A stretch of 64,000 nt of DNA from Cotesia glomerata (lineage: Eukaryota; Arthropoda; Insecta; Hymenoptera; Braconidae): the NCBI RefSeq assembly GCF_020080835.1, contig NC_058161.1:11287297-11351296 (forward strand), in the 5' to 3' direction. Each line of letters starts with the position of its first letter. The first letter of the stretch is position 1. The notes beneath the pieces are model-generated. The model worked only from the letters and a program-made list of their open reading frames with translations, was not told where the DNA came from and made no database searches. Made by a program: the position numbers and the translations under genes. Shown piece by piece: positions 22,300-35,765 of the stretch.

Positions 22300-24724
22300 T
22301 GATGTTAACAAATAAGTTAAGTCGGATAATAGACTAATCGATCTGGAGTATTTTGTATAATAAATCATACTCAACTCTTCGCTTATTACATGCTTGATAG
22401 TTTCAAGATATAATTATTTTATGACTGGAAGACATGTATGGATGATTGATGTTCTTATAATGAACGTAACATAATATCTATCATTAAAATACTTGAACAT
22501 TAAAATGTGTATAATATGATACTTTGTTAGTAATATAGAAGCGAGAAACCGTTTCGCTCAATGAAATAAACGAAGGGTTCTCGTACCCTTCTCTCTGCTT
22601 CATGTTAAGAATATAATACCATGAATTCAAAATCGCGTGGGTAAACAGTCGGCACGCGTATGTCTGTATTTTACATTATTCTTGTAATATTTCATGGATT
22701 AAATACTACGTTCAAACCTTTTTCATAATTTATCGTAACATGATCATAGATTGACTAAAATTTATATTCTGTATTTATCACCCCTTCACATTTTTTTATT
22801 TTCATCCCGAATTAAAGTTGAAGAAAATAGTGATATCTAGCATTTTATGCTATCATTACTTATTTCTATGTGCATAAATGAAAAAAATATTGATGGATGA
22901 CTAACAAAAAATAGTATTAGACATCACTTCTAATCCTTACATGATTTCACTTAAGTTTTTTCTAAAATATCAACATTTCAGCTTTAAGGATTTGTAAAAA
23001 ATAATAGAAAATTTTTATTTATCCACCATAAGAAATTAATGTATTTGTTTTAAGTTCATATTATCAACAACTATACTTAGTTTACTACATTTTTACATGA
23101 TTCATTTTTTCGAATAAATAATTTTTTTTTTTAAATAATTTCAACTACAATAAAAACAATTTTAAAATTCATAATTAAAAGAAATTAATATCAAAAAGTT
23201 AGAACTCATTTTTTTTCTTTACAATTATATACAATATTTTAATTAAACTTATAACTATTTTGAAAAAGTTACTTATTTTTTTACATTTCTTTTATACTCC
23301 ATGGGTTTGTTTTTTCATTAATTTGTCTTGGCAGCTATAATCTGAGAAGACGTAATTTACAGTCTCAATGACCATATTATAGAACATCGTATGCAATAAT
23401 GAATTTATTTAAATAAGAAAAAAAATATTACATCAAATTAGATTTTTTCAGTAATTAATTTTAGCTGAGTATAGTTTTTAGAAATATTAAATACACTTTT
23501 TAAGTACATGCTATGTGTTTATTTTTCTCTCACTTATATATAAAATTATTCAATTTTGGACGGATTCAAAGAGTTAACCATAAAACGATCTTATTAATTA
23601 ATATTATTAGAGTACTTTAATATTTAAAAGTTATCAATAATTTCTTTTTTTCTTTTAAAATATAACAAAATTACTGTTTAAAAATAATTAGATCGTTATA
23701 AAAGTTACCGTTTATTATAATACCATGAATTTATATTCGCATAAACAATGTAAGTTGTTTTTGGACTTGAACTCAAGTCTTACAACTTTGCAGGCCAGTA
23801 TGTATCCACTTTGCTAATTTACATATTTTTTTAGTACATATATATAATTAAATAATTGGAAAAATTACGATCAGTTTTTTTTTTTAAATATAAGAATATT
23901 TAAAAGAAACAACTACACAATTTTAAACATAAAAGTGACTGGTACTTTTTTTCATCATCTAGAAAATTGATTATCCAATTTTTCTAGATTAACTTTAAAG
24001 AATAAATAAACAAACACAATTTTTCATCGTGATTGTCAAGATACGTCAGATTTTTTAAAAATTTATTGCGATATTTTTTAAAATAATCTTTTATGCCACT
24101 ATTATCAATATATAGTTGGTTTATTTTATTAATCCACAAGATCTACTATTACGAGAATAAAAGTTATATATTTATTTTAATATATTTCAAAAAATTTTTT
24201 CCTTTTTGTTGAACTAACTGTAATAATATTCAAGTTTCAATAATAGAAATAATAGAAATGATATATATGAAGTAAAAACTGAATGTTTTAACATCAACAA
24301 GAGTGTAATAAAATTAATTGGAATCTTACATCAAGTACATCCATTTCGATCTGTTCTGTTTTTAATGTTTTTAATTATTCACGATTCCGCACATTATTGA
24401 TCGATAGTACTATAACGTTTAAGATACAAAGAAAAACTATTAGCATAAGTTTCTATTAATCGGGCTGTATTTAATTACTGTAAATTTTATTATATATAAT
24501 AATTGAGGTTATAATTGAGGATGGTTTTACTTGTATCACTGTAGAGTGTTTTACAAGGGAGGGTGGGGAATTATTGTCTCTCCACTTTTTTCTCCGCAAT
24601 ATAATCTCTCAACCCCGTCATTATAACTCTCAACCACTTTTTCGTCCCCACCCCCCTGCATGTCGGGATTTTTTCTCTCATGCCCGACACACATGTGCTG
24701 CGACTGTGGCCGACTTACGCGTTA
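22300..24724. other. AT-rich stretch, nothing supported
   Basis: About 2.4 kb, very AT-rich, with no coding pattern on either strand. I searched it for the missing last KATNB1 exon without success. Confidence 0.4.
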
Positions 24725-24890
24725 CAGTCGACGCTCTCTGTATTGGATCTCTCTGTATTTGACCGCTCTCTGTATTTGACCACATTCTTCCTCTGTATTT
24801 GACGATTTTACACAGCTCTTATGGACAAGGACGAGTCAAATACAGAGAATGGTCCTATACGGGTGAGTCAAATACAGAGAGCGTTGACTG
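24725..24890. mobile_element. Tc1/mariner-type MITE
   Basis: Termini CAGTCGACGCTCTCTGTATT and, reverse-complemented, CAGTCAACGCTCTCTGTATT, each next to a TA dinucleotide (24723-24724 and 24891-24892). The word CTCTGTATTTGAC recurs internally on both strands. At 166 bp it has no coding capacity. TA target site and a CAGT start are typical for Tc1/mariner derivatives. Confidence 0.8.
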
Positions 24891-25498
24891 TATAATCAGT
24901 ACCTGCATTTGCATTACGGTCTTAAATAGTATGGAGGTACTTCTATAATGACATTTTACCTCCATAACTATATGGGAAAACCACAGAAAACCCGACCGGT
25001 ACAATTTTATTATATATATTTAAAGGTTTATTCTTCTTATCTATATGATGTTCATGAGTATATGGCATTAAAAATAATATAACAATAGATTGTTAACATA
25101 GATCACTTTTGAACAAAAAAAAATATACTTTTTAAATTTTGTTCCATTCATTCATCTCTCGGAAAGACTAGTCGGCAACCGCGAGGTCAAACAAATGCAC
25201 TAAAGTACACAATAGGCTTTTATTTCAGTCTCAATTTATGAGATTGGCAATTCTTACACTTTTTGGAAGTTTTTTGTAGCACCGCAGAAACAACGGCTTG
25301 TAATCGCCTCGGTCACACTAGCGTATTCATGAGAACATTTATTTCACGGAAAGATGACCCAACTTGTCCTGAGCTCATTTGCTTTTTCTTTATCAAAGTC
25401 CTCATTGCTTCTAGTTTTTCATAACATGATAGACATTTATGATATCTATATGAAAAAAATCAAATTCATATTTTTTTTTGTTTTTGCATTTAAAGAAT

Positions 25499-26072
25499 AT
25501 AAGATACCAGCGGATAATAAGACCTAGTTTAGAGATATTTATGATAAAATGAAAAATATTCAATTTTATCAAAGTATTCATCATGTTAATCATTATTTAA
25601 GGACATTTTCTATAAAATATAAATAAAAAATGGTAACTATTACTACGAACAAAAATAAAATTAAACATTTTAAAAAATCTTACAATTAGGCCTTATTTTA
25701 CTATAGTCGGTTAATGTAAGGCCTACTTCAACATAATTGAATAGTTAAATTATAGTTTAAATATCTTTGGTATTTAATATCAATAATCATAATATTATTT
25801 AAAAACTAATATGATTATTGATTTCCGATACCAAATACATTAAATATAGTTTAATTATTCAAGTAAGTATACTAAATTGGTACAGGCCTTATTACCCTAC
25901 TACACGTAAAATATTGATTTTTTTTTTTTTTTTTAAAGCAAAAATAACAATTTTTTTGTTTATATTTTATATAAAGTTTCTTCAAATAATGATTAACATC
26001 AAAATTTATAAATAGTTTACTTTTCGTGATAAATATCTCTAAACTAGACCTAATTACAAGAAGGTATCTTAT
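25499..26072. repeat. Long fold-back element (~574 bp) beside KATNB1 exon
   Basis: The two halves are reverse complements around a centre near 25,790. Outer ends are ATAAGATACC / GGTATCTTAT, with CTAGTTTAGAGATATTTAT matched at about 25,524 and 26,030, and AGGCCTTATT matched at both sides. Arms exceed 200 bases with scattered mismatches. It ends 37 bases from the last KATNB1 exon found. Apparent frames inside are not genes. Confidence 0.75.
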
Positions 26073-26108
26073 TACCAAATATATTACAAAATATTAATTA
26101 AGAATTAC

Positions 26109-29100
26109 CTTTCTTCTCGAGAAACATCTACGCCAATGGTATGCAATGGCGCCTCGACATTTGACTTAATCACTGGAGCAAAGTTCCGCAAAATCAATTT
26201 CAACGCCGTGCAACCAACCGTCACATACCTACAAGTAAAACGAGTTTTAGTATAATCTCTCAATTTACAAAACGGTCGAAAAAATTATTGAAGATACTGA
26301 AAAATATATTTTTTTACTAAAATTTAGTATTTTTATTTATTTGTATAATTTTGATCAGTAGCCACCCACTAAATAGTAACGCCTTATAGTTTAGAGAACA
26401 TTTATTGAAGCATAACAATTGTAATATATAACGGGGGCTTGCGAATGTTCTAATTTAACTCGCTTGAATTTTGTATCACCAATAAAGGGTTTTTCAAAGG
26501 CTTATTCTTGAAATACTATGACAAATTTTAAATGTCAGCAATAAATTCCTGTTTAGCGTCGTAATGAGTAATATAAATAATATATTTTGATAAATAAAAA
26601 ATAATAGATTAACTTTACTATAAGTAGATATTGCTTTTTTTATAAATTTTATCGATGCATCTATAACTATATTCTACAATACGTGTCAATTAAATAATAT
26701 GTTGTAAAAAGTATACATGAAGATTTATGGCTGAAATTTTTTTCTCACGAGTTTGGGGCCGGGCGATACGTTGTAAATAGTGTAGCAAATGAACCGTGAA
26801 ACTAAGCATGTAGTTATGCAAACTTGACTATTCTATACAAAACTGTCAAGTTATAAGCCTCACATGATAACTTAATATATAAATTAATTCATTAAAATTT
26901 AAAAATTGAAACTCTAAAATTCGGACGATTAAATAAATTTTTTGATAATTTAAATCAAGATCTTCACGAACATAAAAAAATTAATTTTCCTTATCTTCTT
27001 ATCATTTTGATTTGACACGAACTAAAAAAAACTTTAATAATATTTAATTACTATTATATCAATAATAAATAAGTGAAAAACCTTGGTAATAATTATTGTT
27101 AATAATTTTATATTTAGAAGAGAGGTCCATTCAGGTTTTTGGCAATTAAATATCGAAGAATAGATATTAGCGATTTTTTTTTATATTCTATAAGTAAAAA
27201 AGAAAACAATTCAATAAAATACGAAAATGTCATTTTTTGGTTCTTTAAATTTTATTTCATTTTTGATAAATTAAAAAAAAAGAATATGTGATTGTTTAAA
27301 AAAAATTCTAAATATTTCCAGAGGTTAATATATTGTATTGTGGAGCCTACTGATAAATAATTATCACAACTTTTCTTAAGATTATTATAAACACTCAAAC
27401 CAGAATTAAATAAGAAATTTAAAGGTAAGAAAAAAAAAGTTCAATTCAGATTTTCTTAATAAATAAGTAAAGTATTTAAAAATATACATGAGTAAAAGTG
27501 AGTAAGAGATAGTAAGTGCGAGAGAAGGAAATAGAAAATGAGAGAGTAATATAATAATCTTTATAGCACGATACAACTATTTTAAATATATCAATTTAAA
27601 ATATTATCACGATAAAAAAAAAGAAATATCAATACACTTGATATCTAGCATCGACATAATAAAATAAATTTCAACAGACAAACAAGCACGTGTCTGTTGT
27701 TTATCGTGTGGCGAGCAATCCTATTGAAAATTGATAATAAAAAAAAAAAAAAAATATTAACATATGTGCGCAAGTCGTAAGCCCTTTAAAATTTCAATCC
27801 ATTATTCAATAATAGATACACGTCAGAAAATCTCAATGTAAAAATTTGCATCTGCTACTGTATCTTATTGTCTTGGCTAATTTTCCAGTAACCCTACGTC
27901 CTTCTCTATGTAAACTGCAGCGTTGGGTTTAAAATGTTGAATTAGCTTTTCCTATACGCAAAAGTATGAAAAGAAAAGGTTTTATTGCAGTAGAAAGACA
28001 ACTGGTTTTATTCGTGAGAAGATTTACATGTGCATGCGATGGTTATTGTATTATAAACGTTAACAATAAGAATATTTTCCGAGTTTATATTACACAGTTG
28101 TCTTTTATTGATAGTAATATCAGTAATAATACACATGAGAACTGTCTCTTCTAAATATAAATCATTTTATTGAACATTTATTTAATTTTGTGCATTGTGC
28201 CATGAAGTATAAGAGTGTAATTTTAGCATCTACTTTCTTTTTTATTTTAAGAGCATTATAAGGAAAAAAAATAATAAGTTTGTGGCTAAAATATAATAAC
28301 CTAACCACTAGCAAGATGCACTCAAACTTTTATAGTCTTTTAACTTTCAAGTTATTTATATGGTGATGGACGTACATAGTGGAATAAATCACTAATTTTA
28401 ATCTAGAAATAGTAATTATTAACTTACATTTCGTATTTACTCTGGATCAGTTCAGTAATTGGCCTGAGTAGTAAATTACATACATCCAAATTCCAAACAG
28501 TTCTAGAAAATACAAAATAAAAAATCTTCGTTATTAAACATTTTTTGTTGGAATAAGAAATTATATAATTAATCCAGATTAAAATTAAAAAAAAAATAAA
28601 CTTTAGATTTAACACTTTGTCAAAGAATATGAGTCAACTGAATTTATCTTTCATTATGCGATATGATAAAATTTTTATTGCTTTCATAGAGTTCAGTTTT
28701 AAAATTATAGTAGAACTATAAGAATGGCTTTTTGATAAAATTGAACATTCATATAGAAGAGTGTCAAAGTAAATTTTTTATTTCTACTTGATTTATATTA
28801 TGCAAAAATATTTCGTCATAGCTTAGCTGCCTTGTTACATCGTAACCTTTTAATCTTGAGAGACAGTGCTTATTAGTGTAACGTTCCCGTCGATTTTAAA
28901 TTAAAAAAAATTGCAGGTTATTAATTTTAATTTAGTTTATAGTTCCGAGAATTATCGTTTGCTTCGTTGGTGATGACTTTTAATCATCATAAGCAAAGTA
29001 ACGGAAATTTCTTTCTGATAAGAGACTCCTCAGGCTCCAGCTTAAACACCGAGCGTGAGAGCTGGACTTCGACGACGACTCTAGAATAGGGTAGCCTGAA

Positions 29101-29538
29101 ATGCGGCGTTGCAAAATTTATAAATTTTAATTATTGTACTGGATGCAAATCCAGAGCATGCCAGTCAGCCGACAAACATCCAAGACTCCGGACGTATGTC
29201 CGGAGTTCGACTGGTTCCATTAAATTTAATTAGACTGATTTTATTAATATACGTACTCATATTAAATAACTAAGTGTTATTAATTGATTTTAACTTTAAC
29301 CCTTCACCAAAATAATTATAATTTTGAGAGAGCCACGAGCAACGGGCCCATCTAGAGTCTATTTTTTTTTTCCCCTAATCACAATTTTTTAACTTTCCGC
29401 TAAGAAAATTGAAAATTTTCAAAAATCAGGAAGTTATTGGTTTTACCCCGTTTTTCGAAAATCGAGTTTTCAACGGATGTTGACGTTTTGAAGTCCTAGG
29501 AAGCCTCCCCGAATGTTTCCACGGTGATGTCCGTATGT

Positions 29539-29607
<69 letters not shown>

Positions 29608-32600
29608 CCGTATGTAAACTTCTCATAACTTTTGAACGGCTTGACCGATTTCATCGCGGTTGGTGCCATTCGAAAGGGCTTGACCAAACTTAGATTTTGA
29701 AAGAAATTTGGACCAATTCGAACCGGTAGATTTTGAGAAATCTCAAAAAAACTAAAAAAAAAAATTTTTTCAAATGTGGTTTTTTTGGAATTACTTTTAA
29801 ACGGCTTTACTGATCAATTCCAAAAACTAATCAGCTCTTAACAAAAAAGAACCACGTCGATTGCTGTTATCCCGACCCAAATCGGTTGATTCGTTCGTGA
29901 GTTATCGTTGTCGAAAAAAAAACCGAAAAAAATGTTTTTTCGGAATTACATCGAAATTCCTACTTCGATCGATTAAAACTTAAAGATTCTTTATGAGGCC
30001 TGAAAAACTGCGTCGAATGCCACCAACCGCGTGAAAATCGGTTTATTCATTCAAAAGTAATTGCAGTTTTGAAATTTAAGAAATAGTGTTTTATCAAACT
30101 TTTATCAGATTTTTGAGCTTGGAGAGCTCAAAATTACACGATAATTATATTTTTGAGCTCGAAGAGCTCAAAAACGTAATAAATGTTTTGTGCGCTTAAG
30201 TATAAAATGAGCGGGAAGTTGCAGGGATGGCCTTTAGGGTCAACCGTTTTCCTAATTTTATTTTTTTTAATTTTCATTTGTTATCAAGTTGTATCTTTTT
30301 TTTTTTTAATTCAAAAAGAATTTTGATTTTTTGTGGTTGATACCGAGAAACCCATTGCGATTCAACTTTATGTATTTCTTTTATCAATTGACTATAATTT
30401 TTTACGTTTTTCATCTTAATTTATTTTATTATAAAAATTTATTAAAATTAACACACCGGTGAAGTTTTCGCTAGAAGATCTCAATAAAGCTATACGCGAT
30501 TTGAGTGACCGTTTTTCAAAATCAATTGGTGTTTATAATGTATGAATAGTGAATTTTATAATTGGTTTTGTTTTTAAAAAAACGATCATTTGTTATGACA
30601 AGTGCGCACTAACAGGCCTATTGATTTTTTTCTGACAGAAACTTAATCGTCAAACGTACCTAGAGATCGCAAAATTTTTCTCTATTTCTTTCTAAAAATT
30701 CGATTTAAACAAAGAATAAATCCGCTCTAAAGTTAAAAAAAAAAACTAAAACAAAACATTTTCATAATTTCATCATTGAACTGTAGGCAAAGAACTAATT
30801 CTGATTAGTTCTCCTAAAATTTAAAAGATTTATAGATGAAAAAAATTAAAACGAACTTGTAATTTGCTTAATTTTTCTTCACTATCAAAACTTTCTACGC
30901 TATTATTTAAAATTTATTTTACATAATGATTAGTTAACTACCATTTAAAGTAAATATAAAATTGAATGCATTTACAACTTACGGTTTCAAATTCAGAGCT
31001 CCTAAAAGATCAACAATGACAGATAAGTCGTTCATTCTAACCGCAGAATCAATGGCAGACTTGATATCTTTATTATGCCAAAACGAATAAATAATTTGAA
31101 GAGATTTTTGACGATTTGTTAAAACCATCATCATAGAATCATGTCCTCTGGTTATACTACTGATAACTTCAATTTCTGATATTTCAGTTAATCTCTGGCT
31201 ATACCCAAGTCTTCCCAATCCTGCAAGGTTATTTGGTAAGAAGTCTTCCATCTCTAAACCAATTGGTTTATCTGATATTATTGGCACAAATTCATCGTTC
31301 TCAATTGTTTCAATAGGCCTTGGTTGTGATGTTCTTATATCTACTTTTAGACTAGGAGGTACTTGAGCGCGATTATTTTTTTTAACAGCTAATAGGTTTC
31401 TAGCTGATAGTGGTCCAGAGTTGATAAAATTTCGAGCTATTGAATTTGATCGGGTTTGCCCAGTATTTGGTCGATTTAAAGCCGGATCTGAAGGACTGTG
31501 TCTTATATTAGTGTTTATTTTCACTGGAAAATCACTTTCATAACCATGTTCACTGTCTTGACAGCTACTTTGTCGTTTGAAAAAATGTTTTGGAGAATCT
31601 GGACTTGGTGCACGACTTTTCGATTTTCCATCACCTCCGACAACTGGAGCGACTGCTGCCATCGGTGCAACTCGAGATGTCAAAGTAGAATTTGATCTTT
31701 GAGGCCCCATAGGTTGATGAATATTTGAATTATTAGGCGTAGGTTTTTTTCCAGTGAATGGTGTGATGCTTTGTCTTAAAGGTGGAATTTGCGCAAAATT
31801 TTTAACATTTCTACCAATACTATTATTTATACACTGTGAATTTAATTTAACTTGACTGCTTGAATGAATCAAGTGTCTTTGAACGGGAGGTGATGATTTT
31901 ATAGAACTGTTGCGAACAGACACAGGTTTTGTAAATAACGTCGATGGCTCTAATGAACTTGAAGATGTTAAATTATCTACAGTACTTAATTCTTCCGTTG
32001 TATTCAGATTTGTCATTGAAGTACTGAGATTGTGAATAATTTGTGGTTGTGTAGGATCTATAAAACAAGAATAAATATTACATTACAGTAAAAAAAAAAA
32101 AATTATCAAGTCTCTCAAGATACTTAAAAGATAAACAACTATATAGAATACCAATCATACATAGAACATATCAAACATGTAATATTAAAAAAATGCATTC
32201 ACAGTTAAAAACGATTGTCAATGTACAAAACGTAAAAACATTTATTCCTTACCAAAATCATGAGGCCTTGCAGCAGTCTCAGGCTTTGGTGGAGGTGTCC
32301 GAGACACTAAAACATAACATGCAATTCATGCGCATTCACAAAAAGTATATAACTCAAATATAATGCCCAAAATTAGTAACATTAAGATTGTTTATAAAAA
32401 AATTTAGTACTCAAATTATTTTAGACCACAAAACAATACAGTTTCAACATTATAATTTTAAACATCTATGCTTACATGAACGATGAGGTTGAAAAATATC
32501 TTCGCAATTAGCTAAAGAAGGTAATTCAACAGGCCGAATTTCGTCTTCAGGCTCAAATCCTAATTTATCATGTCCCTCTTCGATAGTTGTTTTTACATTC

Positions 32601-33849
32601 ACTCTAAATAGAAACAATAATAAAAAATAGTTAGTAAAAAATTCATTATAACAGTATCGTCATTAATACTTACAAAGGTTTTTTAAAATTTTCTTTTGTA
32701 AAACTTCTCCTTGTTGGATTTCCATGAGCAAATGGTGAAGATGATTGAGAAAAATTAGTAAAAGGCGCTATTTTTTTTAAATCACAAACAAATAACATCA
32801 CATTGGAACCATTAAAACTTGCACCAATCAATTGAGTTTGTGCGATAGCAATATCTTGAATTTTACCCCAGTTCGTAGGTATTGTATCCAATGTTCGTGC
32901 TGGTTCCCAACAATGTATTTTCAAAAGATCTTGACTTCCAGTAAACAAACATTCTCCACCTTGACTAAAATGAAGACATCTTATTGTTGATGAATTAGGT
33001 TCAGTGGAAGATACCAATTGAAAGGATTCCAAATCCCAAAAATGAACTGTCTTATCTAAACTTCCACTGGCAAGTAAAAATTCATGAGGATGAAATTCAA
33101 CAGTTGTTGCTGCTCTTCGGTGTTCTGTAAACTCTTTTAACTGTCGCCCTGCCCTCAAATCCCATAACTTAACCATACCTTCTTCTCCTGCACTAGCGAT
33201 CCATTGTCCATCAGGACTAAATTTCAAACTATTAACTATTTCATCATGGCCTTTGTAAGTAAAAATACAACCTTTTCTCCTGATGTCCCACAATTTAATT
33301 CCAGTATCCAAACTTCCTGATGATAATAATTCTCCATACGGATGAAAATCCATACACTTTATTGCAGCTTTATGTCCCGTAAGTGTCCTAGCTAATTTCG
33401 CATGTTCCAAATCCCATATTTTTAAAGCTCCAGTTTGAGAACCAGCACAAACAAGGTCTTCAGTTTGCCCAAAACGTACACATTCGATAGGAGTAGTATG
33501 CCCACTTAGGCTCATTATACAATTTTGTTTTCCTACTGCCCACAAATTAACTTTCTTATCATCTCCGCCAGTCACTAAAACTCTTCCCGATTTGTGACCT
33601 AGTGCAAGACAATTAACGTTCGAAGTATGAGCAGTAAAATCTTCTGTAAAATGATAATAATTATTAGTATAGTAAAAATAAAGTAGATAAAAAATTTACA
33701 GATGTATGTTTGCATAAATATATATAGACATACACGTAGTTATATGCATATAAATACGCGAATCATTATGTAAATCGAAATAAGATTAATTAGAAATTGG
33801 ACCCATTTTACTTACGGAGTTTCCAAGATTTTTTAGTTGACGTAGCCAT
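26109..33849 (-). CDS. KATNB1: Katanin p80 WD40 subunit B1 (last exon not found)
   Basis: Regulatory and targeting subunit of the microtubule-severing ATPase katanin. Exons in order: 33816-33849, 32674-33643, 32476-32603, 32253-32306, 30983-32057, 28428-28502, 26109-26228, with GT/AG borders and matching phases, giving 818 codons so far. The N-terminus (MATSTKKSWKLQDFTAHTSN) leads into WD40 repeats over about the first 300 residues (TGGDDKKVNLW, GSLDTGIKLWDIRRKGC, GSLDKTVHFWDLE). A Ser/Pro/Asn-rich linker follows, then the con80 domain that binds p60: EPSD-like lead, GHDSMMMVLTNRQKSLQ, NDLSVIVDLLGALN, WNLDVCNLLLRPITELIQSKYEM, VTVGCTALKLILRNFAP, GVDVSREER. The terminal exon (Cys-rich tail of con80) should lie below 26,109 but I could not identify it. 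One large intron (28,503-30,982) holds a solo-LTR candidate and a (TG)n repeat. Start chosen by homology and exon phase. Confidence 0.93.
28875..29359. mobile_element. Possible solo LTR in KATNB1 intron
   Basis: A less AT-rich block running from AGTGTAACGTTCCC to CATCTAGAGTC, flanked on both sides by TATT (28871-28874 and 29360-29363), which would fit a 4-bp target duplication of a Gypsy-type LTR. It contains a perfect hairpin ACTCCGGAC-GTAT-GTCCGGAGT at 29185-29206. Boundaries rest only on the flanking repeat and are tentative. Confidence 0.35.
29385..30260 (+). mobile_element. (TG)n-bearing repeat, copy 3, in KATNB1 intron
   Basis: Full-length copy with the same start (TTTTTTAACTTTCCGCTAAG), (TG)n at about 29542-29606, 'ctcataacttttgaacggct' modules and the end AGTTGCAGGGATGGCC. 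It lies antisense within the intron at 28,503-30,982. Confidence 0.75.
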
Positions 33850-34847
33850 TCTACTAGAATTATAATTCAATTGTACACTAAATTCATTTGATGAAAACAA
33901 TAAACTTAACGTAAAAGCCAAGAACAACAAAATTATCTTTATTAGTAAAGTTTGGCTGCATAATTAATTATTTACAATTACAATATATGGTCAATATAAT
34001 TTTTTAGGCGAATTTAGGATGAGAACATAATAACAACAATAAGTCATAAACTGCAGTCTCTTTCTTGAGATACGCTCAAGATTTTTATAAATTTAATACA
34101 ATTATCCTTTGCTGCATTTTATTTTTTTAATCCACTCATTGGTGGGTAGCACGAAGTCAAGTGACGTGTTGATTGAATTGAGAAAATATTAAGTGGAAAC
34201 TTATATTTAAGATCACTTGAGATACTATTAAATAGCTTGAGGTTGAGATCGTAAAAAATCTCGATCACAATACCATCAGACCCGAGGCAAGAGTATTTTA
34301 CTATACACAGAACAAAAATTAAGGCCGATAATTCCCGAAGCTGGTTTTCTCCTCGTTATAGGAACTAAACAGATACGATGCCTATAGCCTCCATACTCGC
34401 TGCTGCCTGCTGCTCGTATGTACCTGATATTCACATTGTTGCATGTACTTCGAAGTCGAGTCGTTAGATGTCATATTTGTCGTTTTTTCATGGTAAAACA
34501 TTAAAATTTTCCTCTTTAGTCGTTTTTTAATAAGTATTAATAATATACACACTTAGCTAATAAATTGTTAAGTAATCATTATTAATGTAAACTTAAACTT
34601 GTCTCACCATATAAAGACAGTTGTTCTGTTGTAAAATTATTATGAATTTAATTAGCTTTGTCGTATACCCTAAAAAGGATTTTACTCAAATAAGTTTTTT
34701 TTTATATATAAGTATTAATATTAATCATGGAAATATTTCAGATTATTTTTTTTTCAAACAGAATAATTTGATGGATATTTGTAACAGTTTATAATTGACT
34801 TTAAAGATTATTATTAAAAATTTTATAAAAACCTGAGCATTAGAAAC
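33850..34847. promoter_or_regulatory. Shared intergenic space between divergent KATNB1 and UPF0598
   Basis: About 1 kb separates the two divergent start codons, so promoters of both genes must lie here unless upstream exons exist. No TATA box or clear motif decides a start site. A somewhat GC-richer patch with 'ctgcctgctgctcg' lies near 34,400. Confidence 0.4.
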
Positions 34848-35682
34848 ATGATGAATATATTGAAATATTCACGTCTTATTCAAATTTCTAACACTCAGTC
34901 CTTGGTTACTTATATACAAGGTCAGTCGCCAAAATCTCGCATACGAGAATATTTTTATTTTATCAATCATCAAGGAATGGTATATACATATTATTAAAGT
35001 ATTTAGTATTTATTTTACTTTTATTAATGTTTTTTATTCTCATTTACAGTTATTTTTAGATGATGCTCGGATGAAAAATTTTACATCTTGTTTTAAAGGT
35101 AATAGTATCAGTTTGGTTCCAGTAAAATTTTAGGTCTTAATTGTTTGTAGAGGTATAAATTCATGTATTTGTTGTGAAAAACAAATGAATGAAACTTTTC
35201 GATTTAAAATTCAAGTTATATCAACATTTTTTGGTTTGCAATTTTGATATTTAACAAAATTTTTTTATTACAAAAATTTTTTAATCAGTACTTTAAAAAG
35301 GAATAATTCTCTGACTGTATTCGAATTACTCATTAATTTTGAATTTATTTATTGTCAATAATTTACAACATTATGAAAACAAAACAATTTCTAAAAGAAA
35401 TTTAGAGATTTCAAAAAGATTTTTAACAAATATCCATGGATGTGTAAAAAAAATTTTTTGACGTTGGACATAAAATTATAGAAAAATTGAAAGTAGTGTA
35501 AAGTTTTTTTTTTCTCTTAAGAATAATCATGACAAATATTTAAATACAGTCGCGTCTCGTTATGAATCCCATTTTTTTTCTTTTTTTTAACCAGACTCGC
35601 GTTAATATAAGAGACACTAAGGAGCAGTTTTTCAATCAATAATTAAAATTTAATTATCATTATTAATATATCTATATGCATC

Positions 35683-35765
<83 letters not shown>

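Noticed and set aside
24574..24762. 62-codon frame
   Set aside because: It overlaps the Tc1/mariner-type MITE and has no coding pattern.
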